Positions 25,775-32,706 of a stretch of DNA of 40,312 nucleotides are shown in pieces (positions within the stretch are counted from its first letter, which is position 1; every line of letters starts with the position of its first letter). Source of the DNA: Nitrososphaeraceae archaeon (GTDB lineage: Archaea; Thermoproteota; Nitrososphaeria; Nitrososphaerales; Nitrososphaeraceae); assembly GCA_013114725.1 (NCBI GenBank), contig QCWD01000008.1, positions 1-40,312 of the forward strand, in the 5' to 3' direction. The position numbers were made by a program, and so were the translations under genes. A model generated the notes under the pieces. It was given only the letters and a program-made list of their open reading frames with translations, did no database searches and was not told where the DNA came from.

Positions 25775-26782
25775 TTAATTAGAACGTCTATCGATGATAG
25801 AATTAAGATCCCTTCCTGTCCCAATATACACTACGGGCAGATTTGTCTGGCTTTCGATATTTCCTATAAATTCTTTTGCCTCCCGTGATAAACTGTTAAA
25901 ATTGTTCTTGCCACTGCAGTCGGGAAATAAAACATCTAATTTTGTGATGGCAAGTTGTGTACCACTATTAAGACGGATTGATTTTCTTGCAAGTTCAAAG
26001 TTAAATGGAGCAGAACGTCTTTCCCTTCCAGTAACGCTACCAAATTCCAGCCATCCGCGTTTTTTTGCCTCTTCTTTATCTAGTTCTCCATCTAACGGAC
26101 CTCCGCCTACTCTAGTAACATAAGATTTAAAAACAACTAGAACTTCATCAACCTTCTTTGGCCCTATTCCAACATCTGAACAGATTGCTGAAGCAGTCAC
26201 ATCCTTTGATGTGACATATGGATAACCTCCGTGATAAAGAGATAGATACGTTCCCTGGGTACCTTCCAAGAGAACATTCTTGTTTTTGTCTATGGCATCG
26301 TTTAGTTTTTCGCTTACATCAACCACATACGGAGAAAGTTCCTTAGTGTCTCTGGCAAGACTTGCTATTCTCATTACCCTGTCAGCATTTGCCGGCCCGG
26401 TTCCCGTACCTGTGGTACCTACTTTGGATTTTAAATGGTCATTAGAAAGATCTTTGTCTATATGTTCTTGGGTGATGATGGCACAATTATAGTCTACAAA
26501 TGTCCTTCCTCTTGTATTGAACGATTCAATTTCATTTTTTAAAACTTGTGAATTTATCAAAACACCTGCACCAACCATCAATTGGGTATTTGGGTTTAGA
26601 ATAGCACTTGGAAGCATTCTAACCTTATATGTTTTATCTTCAAAAGCAAACGTGTGTCCAGCATTTGGTCCCACACCACCTCTTGCAGCTATGGTGACGT
26701 TATCTTTTTTGGCAATATATGCAATAATCTTACCCTTTCCTTCGTCTCCAAAAAAACCGCCTACAACAACTGTGCATGTCAT
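25775..26782 (-). CDS. purA: Adenylosuccinate synthetase (short archaeal form)
   Basis: PurA joins IMP and aspartate using GTP, the first committed step to AMP. The 335-residue protein is the shortened archaeal form. It has VVVGGFFGDEGKGKIIAYIA with the GTP-binding loop at about 5-20, then RGGVGPNAGHTF with the catalytic histidine. GTTGTGTGPANADRVMR, LLEGTQGTYLSLYHGGYPYVTSKD and the C-terminal ITKLDVLF complete the pattern. The bacterial C-terminal extension is absent, as expected. The gene is divergent from the helical protein gene at 26866. It lies 127 bases upstream of the 240-codon gene and pyrF on the same strand. Confidence 0.95.
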   Translation of the reverse strand: MTCTVVVGGFFGDEGKGKIIAYIAKKDNVTIAARGGVGPNAGHTFAFEDKTYKVRMLPSAILNPNTQLMVGAGVLINSQVLKNEIESFNTRGRTFVDYNCAIITQEHIDKDLSNDHLKSKVGTTGTGTGPANADRVMRIASLARDTKELSPYVVDVSEKLNDAIDKNKNVLLEGTQGTYLSLYHGGYPYVTSKDVTASAICSDVGIGPKKVDEVLVVFKSYVTRVGGGPLDGELDKEEAKKRGWLEFGSVTGRERRSAPFNFELARKSIRLNSGTQLAITKLDVLFPDCSGKNNFNSLSREAKEFIGNIESQTNLPVVYIGTGRDLNSIIDRRSN

Positions 26783-26865
26783 ACAGGTAATTGGTTCACA
26801 AATACCATATTTAACTTAAGGTAAAAAATAATTTATCAGGGTAAAGCATTGTACCTTTTAACAGA

Positions 26866-27321
26866 TTGTCCGACGTAGATATTTTTTCTGCAACTGAAAA
26901 CATTATAGAAATTTTGTCTAATATGCAAGATTTTCTAAGACGCCCGGTAATAAAAAACAAATTAGAAAGATTTTACTTGGAGAATGAAAGACTGCAGAAA
27001 GAGACAATCGTCATAATAATTAGTACCCTAGGTACGGTAACAAAGGATATCGACAGACTAATCTATGTATGGCTCGATGTCTTGTCTGAATTAGAAAGTC
27101 CGAAGATAAACAGAATAGCCCATCTCTATTTAGAACAGTTTCTCAAAGATACCAGATTATTTGATAAAATCAATAGTGAGACAATAATAAATCAATATTA
27201 CAAACTTGAAGAAGGAAAGAGGAAAAAATTAAAAGCCTGTTTTATCGAGACCCTTTTTAACGTTTACGACAGGGAAATTATTTTGAAAAAAGTGCCAAAA
27301 AGATTCTTTCAGACGGACTAA
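26866..27321 (+). CDS. Hypothetical all-helical protein (151 residues)
   Basis: I do not recognise this protein. It appears entirely alpha-helical and is rich in charged residues, with segments such as MQDFLRRPVIKNKLERFYLE, TVTKDIDRLIYVWLDVLSELE and YYKLEEGKRKKLKACFIETL. No signal peptide, membrane helix or metal motif is present. The start is TTG at 26866, which leaves 83 bases between it and the divergent purA. It converges on the Fe-trafficking-like gene. The helical pattern suggests a protein-binding or regulatory role, but that is guesswork. Confidence 0.6.
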   Translation: MSDVDIFSATENIIEILSNMQDFLRRPVIKNKLERFYLENERLQKETIVIIISTLGTVTKDIDRLIYVWLDVLSELESPKINRIAHLYLEQFLKDTRLFDKINSETIINQYYKLEEGKRKKLKACFIETLFNVYDREIILKKVPKRFFQTD

Positions 27322-27344
27322 ACAAAAGAATAATAAGTTGTATT

Positions 27345-27596
27345 TTATCTTTGATCAGGATTCTTTGTAATTTCGGCATCTCCCTGCTCAAGACCAAAAA
27401 AGGTTCTTTCATATTTCCTCAATGCTTTACGATGTTCAGATAAGGACATATCAAGTCTCATTTCATTTATAACCATTACCGCGTATGTGGTCCATTCATT
27501 CCAGCAGTTTGGACATGCAGGATACTTTATTGCTGCAGGGTCATCCGATGCACTTTCATCAAACGTAGTTTTACATTTAATACAGTCAAGTGACAT
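27345..27596 (-). CDS. Fe(II)-trafficking (YggX)-like protein with added zinc ribbon
   Basis: The second half of this 83-residue protein (WTTYAVMVINEMRLDMSLSEHRKALRKYERTFFG) fits the YggX family, which in bacteria helps protect iron-sulfur enzymes and handles ferrous iron. The matching features are the aromatic W, the INE-x-R-L core, an R-x-x-L and a terminal FFG. In front of it lie two CxxC pairs (Cys5/Cys8 and Cys28/Cys31) that look like a zinc ribbon or rubredoxin-like knuckle, absent from bacterial YggX. It neighbours a C2H2 gene on the same strand. The family assignment is by eye and moderately secure; the metal and role are inferred. Confidence 0.7.
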   Translation of the reverse strand: MSLDCIKCKTTFDESASDDPAAIKYPACPNCWNEWTTYAVMVINEMRLDMSLSEHRKALRKYERTFFGLEQGDAEITKNPDQR

Positions 27597-27664
27597 TTAA
27601 CTATAAATCAAGGCAGTCGTATTTTATAGTTTATTAATCAATCCTACTTCCAAAAATAAAATCA

Positions 27665-27880
27665 TCAATAGTCTTTTTCCTTGTTGTATGAATGATATTT
27701 TTTTATATGGTCTCTCATTTGCTCCATTCCAGAAAAACCTACATCGCATTTATCACAATGATAAAGCAAGTCCTTTCCATGAGTCACCTGTTCGTGTTGC
27801 ATAAGGTATTCTATCTTGCGGAACTTCTTGTTACATATGTTGCATCTATGTGTTTTAAGAATGTAGGAAAAAAAATTCAT
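27665..27880 (-). CDS. Two-finger C2H2 zinc-finger protein
   Basis: This is a 71-residue protein made almost wholly of two classical C2H2 fingers. Finger 1 uses Cys13, Cys16, His29 and His34 (HRCNICNKKFRKIEYLMQHE). Finger 2 uses Cys42, Cys45, His58 and His63 (YHCDKCDVGFSGMEQMRDHI). Each has the aromatic and leucine core positions of the fold. Such small C2H2 proteins occur in Nitrososphaerota and Halobacteria and are thought to act in regulation, though few have been studied. It is on the same strand as, and just upstream of, the Fe-trafficking-like gene and could share a transcript with it (68-base gap). Confidence 0.88.
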   Translation of the reverse strand: MNFFSYILKTHRCNICNKKFRKIEYLMQHEQVTHGKDLLYHCDKCDVGFSGMEQMRDHIKKYHSYNKEKDY

Positions 27881-27991
27881 ATTCCTTTATAATCATTGAA
27901 CGAGTTCATAAAAATCTAAGTTTCATATAAAACTCAAATTCTTAAAATTTAGAGGTGTTAGAATAATGTGTAAATAAAAAAAAATAAAGAT

Positions 27992-28126
27992 CTAATATGT
28001 TTTTAGTAGATTTTCAATTGCCTGACTGTAATTTAACAATCCATTTTCTTTTGCATATTTTTCCAAGAATTTTAGTTGAGATGGATTAAAACATACAGGT
28101 ATCGTTCTGCTTTTTTCTATTTGCAT
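27992..28126 (-). CDS. Small ribbon-helix-helix-like protein (44 residues)
   Basis: A 44-codon frame starting with ATG gives MQIEKSRTIPVCFNPSQLKF, then LEKYAKENGLLNYSQAIENL and a short end. The layout is a beta-strand (RTIPVCF) followed by two helices separated by a turn (ENGLLNYSQ). It is the pattern of CopG/MetJ-type ribbon-helix-helix DNA-binding dimers and close to the minimal size of that fold. It sits between aIF5A and the C2H2 gene on the same strand. A regulatory DNA-binding role is inferred from the fold pattern only. Confidence 0.6.
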   Translation of the reverse strand: MQIEKSRTIPVCFNPSQLKFLEKYAKENGLLNYSQAIENLLKTY

Positions 28127-28195
28127 GTAATAATACTGTCACTATAATGTTTTTATATTTTTCGATAAATGATAATGAAAATAGTAAAAAATAAA

Positions 28196-28588
28196 CTAAC
28201 CTTTTGCTCTCACTATCTTTATTCTTTCCATAACTTTCCAATATTCTACTTCTCCACCTTGTCTTATCTTGTCACGTATTTCATCTTCCACTGAAGAGGT
28301 TTCAAATACTTCAAATGTTTCAAGGTCCATTATCTGTAGAGTATTTCCAGAAATAGAAATAATCTGGCCACTTCTTTTATCAATAAGTGGTACCTCGACA
28401 TTAGCGGAAACGGGGGATACCAAACCATGCTTGGAGCCATCAAAAACACCAATTGCAGAAACCCTAGCCTTTGCGGACCCGTGTTTGCCGGGCTTGCTAT
28501 GGTCATAAGAGACTATGCGACAAGGCTCATTATCTATCATAATATAAGAACCGACTTTTAAACTTCCTAAATCCATAGGTTTACTCAA
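28196..28588 (-). CDS. eif5a: Translation initiation factor aIF5A
   Basis: aIF5A binds the ribosome and helps peptide-bond formation at difficult sequences such as proline runs. The 130-residue protein has the N-terminal SH3-like domain with the loop SKPGKHGSAKAR, whose central Lys35 is the site of deoxyhypusine modification. A C-terminal OB-like domain follows (SGQIISISGNTLQIMDLETFEVF). The length matches archaeal factors. MDLGSLKVG at residue 5 is an alternative start with an ATG; the first ATG is kept because MSKPMDLG is common at this end. A deoxyhypusine synthase gene is not in the window. Confidence 0.96.
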   Translation of the reverse strand: MSKPMDLGSLKVGSYIMIDNEPCRIVSYDHSKPGKHGSAKARVSAIGVFDGSKHGLVSPVSANVEVPLIDKRSGQIISISGNTLQIMDLETFEVFETSSVEDEIRDKIRQGGEVEYWKVMERIKIVRAKG

Positions 28589-28933
28589 ATATTATCAATA
28601 GGAAAAAGATAGTATGTGTATATAACGTTTCTGATTAGGTCCTATTTTTTTGGGAAACAGAGTAGTTCTTTAAACATCAATTGATATGATAATTTTCTGG
28701 CACAGCAGATAGAATCAAAGATGCAAATTATCAAGTATGATTCAATCATTTTTCAGTAAATCCTATATTCTCTTATTGTCTTTTAATTTCTCATTCCTAT
28801 TTTTATTAAAATACGTGATTCATCCAAAAGATAATAACAAAATAAGTAACAATTAGATATAGTGTAAAAAATACGGATTATATTTCCTTACAATCATTAA
28901 AGATATCAAATCCAAAAAAAAATAGTAATAATT
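28589..28933. other. Intergenic region without a clear gene
   Basis: AT-rich spacer between aIF5A and the second glycosyltransferase. One 39-codon plus-strand frame at 28737-28856 would give a hydrophobic peptide (MIQSFFSKSYILLLSFNFSF), but no promoter stands at the right distance and chance is likely. The aIF5A promoter should lie near 28610-28630. No RNA gene or repeat was recognised. Confidence 0.5.
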
Positions 28934-29815
28934 TTATTTTGTGCTTTGCGCAATTTCCCATTTTGAAGAAATTATTTTTTTACCATGAATGAATTTATAA
29001 TAAGGTAAAAAAACAACACACGAAATCATTGATAATCCACCTAGGGGGTCTTTAAGAAGATTTTTCATTGTCATATTTAGGAACGTTTTTTTTGCTAAAT
29101 TTTCATCTATCTTTTTTATACAATCTTTCAGCTGGTCATGTCCTGCATTTGCTCTAATTATTTGAGATAGAAAATCCCTTAAATTATCAGGTGTTTGAAA
29201 CTTTACAACTGCTTCATCGTTATATACAATCTTTTTATTTAAGTCCAGACACTTGCAATGCAAATAAAGATCAATTGCAATAATATCTTCAGGTATCCTT
29301 ATTTTTTTTGCCAGAACGTTTTTAATTCCAATACCTCTCCCAATTAAAGTATAATGAGAGATTATTTCCTGCCTTATGGAACGTAACCAGTCAGAAATGA
29401 ATTTACCCGCCCTATAGTATTTTCCCGAGTCCCCAAAAGGGATTGGATTTGTTGCGCAGACGTCTACCTGACCATCATTTTCAAATGTGGAAATTATTTT
29501 AGAGATACAATTCTTGTCTAAAATTACATCCGCGTCAAAAAGAATAACGACATCACCTTTTGCTTGTTTAAAAATTTCATTCCATGCAAAAGAAGTTCCC
29601 CTTCTGGTGCTATGGTGTAAAAGAATGACGTTTAATTCAGGATTTTCTTTGGTAAACACCTCTATTTTACCGGGTGTATTATCCGTAGAATCGTCAGATA
29701 TCAATACCTCTTTAATTTCAAAATTTTGAATATGCTGAATTAAAATAGAATCAAGAAGTCTTGTGATATTTTTTTCCTCGTTAAAGGATGGAATTCCAAT
29801 AGTAATTGAATACAA
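28934..29815 (-). CDS. Family 2 glycosyltransferase
   Basis: This is a GT-A enzyme of about 293 residues that transfers a sugar from a nucleotide donor to an unknown acceptor. It begins YSITIGIPSFNEEKNITRLLDSIL and has the donor loop EVLISDDSTDNTPG, then GDVVILFDADVILDK with the metal-binding DxD. RGIGIKNVLAKKIRIPEDII-like residues line the acceptor side. The open frame runs 33 codons further to 29914. However, TTG at 29815 lies 27 bases after a strong TATA-like run and directly before the first strand, so it is preferred as a leaderless start. A weak hydrophobic segment near the C-terminus (GGLSMISCVVFLPYYKF) may touch the membrane. Confidence 0.85.
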   Translation of the reverse strand: MYSITIGIPSFNEEKNITRLLDSILIQHIQNFEIKEVLISDDSTDNTPGKIEVFTKENPELNVILLHHSTRRGTSFAWNEIFKQAKGDVVILFDADVILDKNCISKIISTFENDGQVDVCATNPIPFGDSGKYYRAGKFISDWLRSIRQEIISHYTLIGRGIGIKNVLAKKIRIPEDIIAIDLYLHCKCLDLNKKIVYNDEAVVKFQTPDNLRDFLSQIIRANAGHDQLKDCIKKIDENLAKKTFLNMTMKNLLKDPLGGLSMISCVVFLPYYKFIHGKKIISSKWEIAQSTK

Positions 29816-29836
29816 ACAGAATATTTTCCTACATGG

Positions 29837-29847
29837 TATATTTATAG
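29837..29847 (-). promoter_or_regulatory. TATA-like element of the glycosyltransferase gene
   Basis: On the minus strand ctataaatata is centred 27 bases before the TTG at 29815. The spacing is what is expected for a leaderless archaeal transcript and is the main reason for choosing that start over the longer frame. Confidence 0.5.
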
Positions 29848-29991
29848 ATAGTAAATAGTTAAAAGAAAATTGAAAATAAAAATGGTTTAATAGATACAAG
29901 TTGCGTAATGTCACATAAATTAAATTATAGATCTATTGAATTTGACTTTGTTGGTTAAAAGGATTAAAACCGGAAATAAGATGTGGTATTG

Positions 29992-31122
29992 ATGTTGCGA
30001 TTTTATCTATTTTTTTCAATTTTTTTACTATTTATGGCAGCTGCAAATCAAATTAGTATCGCTTCTGAAACAAGTTTGAATCCTACAATAAAAATAATTT
30101 CTCCCACTAATGGTCAGAATATACAATCGGGAAATTTAACAATTTTTGGAGTTTCAACTGATAACCCTTCTTTAAATTGCATTGTTCAGATAGATATTAA
30201 CAATGTAAAACCATATCAAAATGCCACAGCAACAGGACCAGATGGAATGAATGATTTTTCGACATGGAAATATACCACTGCAAAATCACATCATATGCTT
30301 GATGAAGGATTGAACAACATTACTGCAAAATTTTTCTGTGATGACAGTGTATTAAAAACTACAAAATATACATCAATTACCATACATAATGCAAATCCAC
30401 AACCAACAGATGAAAAAATAAAAGCACAAGTGAGGTCTACGCTAATAGAAAACGAAGTAAGCATAAATCAGACCGAAGAAATTACCCCGATAAAAAACAC
30501 GCTTATCTTTACAGGAAAAAACCTGACGTCATTTGAAAATAATAAGATGGTAGAGGATGATCTTGAGAATACCACGAATATCAATGCGCCTTTTTCAAAT
30601 AATATCAGTATTGAATCAGCAATTGCAAATATCACCAGGTTTAATTCACCGATTGAAAACATGATCAAAGACGTCAATAGCTTAATAGTACAAAAACAAA
30701 ATAACACTATTTTCAATGCAGATAATAATGTGTCCCAGTCCAATATTGGTGATGAACTAGTAAGTTTTGTAGGAAACTTTGCCACCAGTGTAGCTTTGTT
30801 TAATCCAGATATCTTACTATCCAGTCCGTTTTTATCCTCGCTTATCAATGCGGATGCTGGAAATGACATAGTAGTAAAAGAGGGCAAAATTTTCTCAGTT
30901 GATGGTTCGAGAAGCAGTAACACTGATGGAGGTATTACTACATACATATGGCAACAGATTGACGATTCAAAAATCAAGATCATACCTGAAAATTCAGCTT
31001 TCTGGTCTGTAAGGGCCCCAGAGGTTCAGTTCGATACGACTTTAGAATTCAAATTGACAGTAGTTGGGGAAAATGGGTCAGTGGATTGGGATACAGTCAA
31101 TGTCACCATCCTCGATGATTAA
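29992..31122 (+). CDS. Secreted or cell-surface protein with C-terminal PKD-like domain
   Basis: A 376-residue exported protein with a signal peptide (MLRFYLFFSIFLLFMAAANQ) followed by an Ig-like segment, PTIKIISPTNGQNIQSGNLT. A long N/T/S-rich middle with many potential N-glycosylation sites comes next. The C-terminal part, from NADAGNDIVVKEGKIFSVDG through SNTDGGITTYIWQQ to LTVVGENGSVDWD, is a PKD-like beta-sandwich. Such domains mediate adhesion in archaeal surface proteins. The frame can be extended three codons to a GTG at 29983. The ATG at 29992 is preferred because ggattaaaac lies about 26 bases ahead and it gives a clean signal peptide. It is divergent from a glycosyltransferase gene, which could modify surface proteins, though this is speculation. 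Confidence 0.82.
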   Translation: MLRFYLFFSIFLLFMAAANQISIASETSLNPTIKIISPTNGQNIQSGNLTIFGVSTDNPSLNCIVQIDINNVKPYQNATATGPDGMNDFSTWKYTTAKSHHMLDEGLNNITAKFFCDDSVLKTTKYTSITIHNANPQPTDEKIKAQVRSTLIENEVSINQTEEITPIKNTLIFTGKNLTSFENNKMVEDDLENTTNINAPFSNNISIESAIANITRFNSPIENMIKDVNSLIVQKQNNTIFNADNNVSQSNIGDELVSFVGNFATSVALFNPDILLSSPFLSSLINADAGNDIVVKEGKIFSVDGSRSSNTDGGITTYIWQQIDDSKIKIIPENSAFWSVRAPEVQFDTTLEFKLTVVGENGSVDWDTVNVTILDD

Positions 31123-31468
31123 AAAATGATGGAAACAAAATTTTTGTCAATTTATTCAATGTATTGTCTAAAGTCATTAAAATCATATTCTAAAACAAAC
31201 AAGCATTATACTTATGGAGGACTGTTTTTAATGTATACGTCTATAATGGTTTTTGAAACAAATTTATGTATACAGTGAATGTTTTAACCATCTAAACTTT
31301 CTGATAAAAGGATTTGAATGCTTCTTTTTCTAAAAATTAACTATTTTGGAATAATAGACCAAGATGAAACCTTGAAAATGTCGTTATATTAATCCTAATT
31401 TTACACAACTTGTAAAAATTTTGGTAAAAAACCATCTGGTTAAAAAGTAAAAACTTAAATTTATCGTT
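31123..31468. other. Intergenic region upstream of carA
   Basis: AT-rich spacer without a recognisable gene. The hexamer GTATAC occurs twice (near 31234 and 31268) within 40 bases, which might be a paired operator or chance. A TATA-like element for carA lies at its right end. No structured RNA was recognised. Confidence 0.45.
31440..31447 (+). promoter_or_regulatory. TATA-like element of carA
   Basis: The run ttaaaaag lies about 25 bases before the TTG start of carA, as expected for a leaderless transcript. A second AT-rich run (ttaaattta) is closer, at 12 bases, and is less likely to be the TATA box. Confidence 0.4.
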
Positions 31469-32650
31469 TTGAGAACTAGAACGATAAAAATTCCAACAAT
31501 ATATCAAAAATATACTGGTTATAGAGCTAGACTTTTACTTGAAAATGGGAAAATTTTTGATGGAATAGGTTTTGGATATCCCACCAGAGCTACTGGTGAG
31601 GTGGTATTTAATACAGGAATGGTTGGGTATACAGAGAGTTTAACTGACCCTTCATATCATGGACAACTTTTATGCATGACATATCCGTTAATTGGAAATT
31701 ATGGAGTACCTAGTTTTGATATTAAAGATGAATACGGTCTTCCAAAATATTTTGAATCAGATAAAATTCATCCAAGGGCTCTTTTGATTCACAATCTTTC
31801 AGAAATTGCAAGTCACTGGAACTGCATTAAAACCTTAGACCAGTGGCTTTATGAAGAAAGAATCCCAGGAATTTACGGAATTGATACTAGGGAGTTAACC
31901 AAGATTATCAGGATAAAAGGTGTGATGATGGGTTGTTTACATGTAACAGCTGATGACGAAATAGATAATTTAGTACTGGAGAAGAATTTACGAAGTGATA
32001 GATACGAGGGGAAAAATTTTATGAACGATGTTTCAGTCAACAAACCTCATGTGTTTGGAAAGGAGGAAGATAAAACAATTGTATTGCTTGATACGGGAAC
32101 AAAATATAGTATTATTAGAAACATATTGAAATTAGGATTTCGCGTAGTTCAGCTTCCATGGAATACATCATTTGAGGATATAAATTCATACAGTCCAATC
32201 GGAGTGGTTATCAGCAATGGCCCTGGAGACCCAAAAGTATGTAATCAAACCATTGATACTGCAAGACGGCTGATCGAAACATCAACACCAACACTGGGAA
32301 TATGTCTTGGAAATCAAATCCTGGCCCTGGCAGCAGGTGCCGATACATACAAACTCAAGTACGGGCATCGAGGACAAAATAAATCCTGTAAAGAAGTTAC
32401 AATCAATCAGTCATTTATAACAAGTCAGAATCATGGATACGGGATCGAAGCAGATAGTCTAAAAAAAAGTGAGTTTAATATGTGGTTTCAAAATCCCGAT
32501 GACAAGTCGGTTGAAGGAATAATACACAAGTCAAAACCAATTATTGCAGTTCAATTCCATCCTGAGGCATCACCTGGGCCTTTTGACTGTACCTTTGTAT
32601 TTGACAAATTTAAAGAATTGGTTCTAACCAGTAAGACAGATCAGATATAG
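31469..32650 (+). CDS. carA: Carbamoyl-phosphate synthase small (glutaminase) subunit
   Basis: CarA hydrolyses glutamine and channels ammonia to the large subunit for carbamoyl phosphate, needed for pyrimidines and arginine. The 393-residue protein is complete. The N-terminal domain has GEVVFNTGMVGYTESLTDPSYHGQ. The C-terminal class I amidotransferase has the nucleophile Cys279 in LGICLGNQ, the oxyanion GPGDP at 251-255, and the His364/Glu366 pair in VQFHPEASPGP. The start is TTG with a TATA-like run about 25 bases upstream. carB follows after 56 bases on the same strand. Unlike carB, it shows no interruption. Confidence 0.96.
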   Translation: MRTRTIKIPTIYQKYTGYRARLLLENGKIFDGIGFGYPTRATGEVVFNTGMVGYTESLTDPSYHGQLLCMTYPLIGNYGVPSFDIKDEYGLPKYFESDKIHPRALLIHNLSEIASHWNCIKTLDQWLYEERIPGIYGIDTRELTKIIRIKGVMMGCLHVTADDEIDNLVLEKNLRSDRYEGKNFMNDVSVNKPHVFGKEEDKTIVLLDTGTKYSIIRNILKLGFRVVQLPWNTSFEDINSYSPIGVVISNGPGDPKVCNQTIDTARRLIETSTPTLGICLGNQILALAAGADTYKLKYGHRGQNKSCKEVTINQSFITSQNHGYGIEADSLKKSEFNMWFQNPDDKSVEGIIHKSKPIIAVQFHPEASPGPFDCTFVFDKFKELVLTSKTDQI

Positions 32651-32706
32651 AACAGATTATAAAGAGTATTTTTTACAAAATAATTTTAGAAAAAAGATGG
32701 GGGTTT

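Noticed and set aside
28737-28856. A 39-codon hydrophobic peptide frame.
   Set aside because: No TATA-like element at the right distance, and hydrophobic frames are expected in AT-rich DNA.
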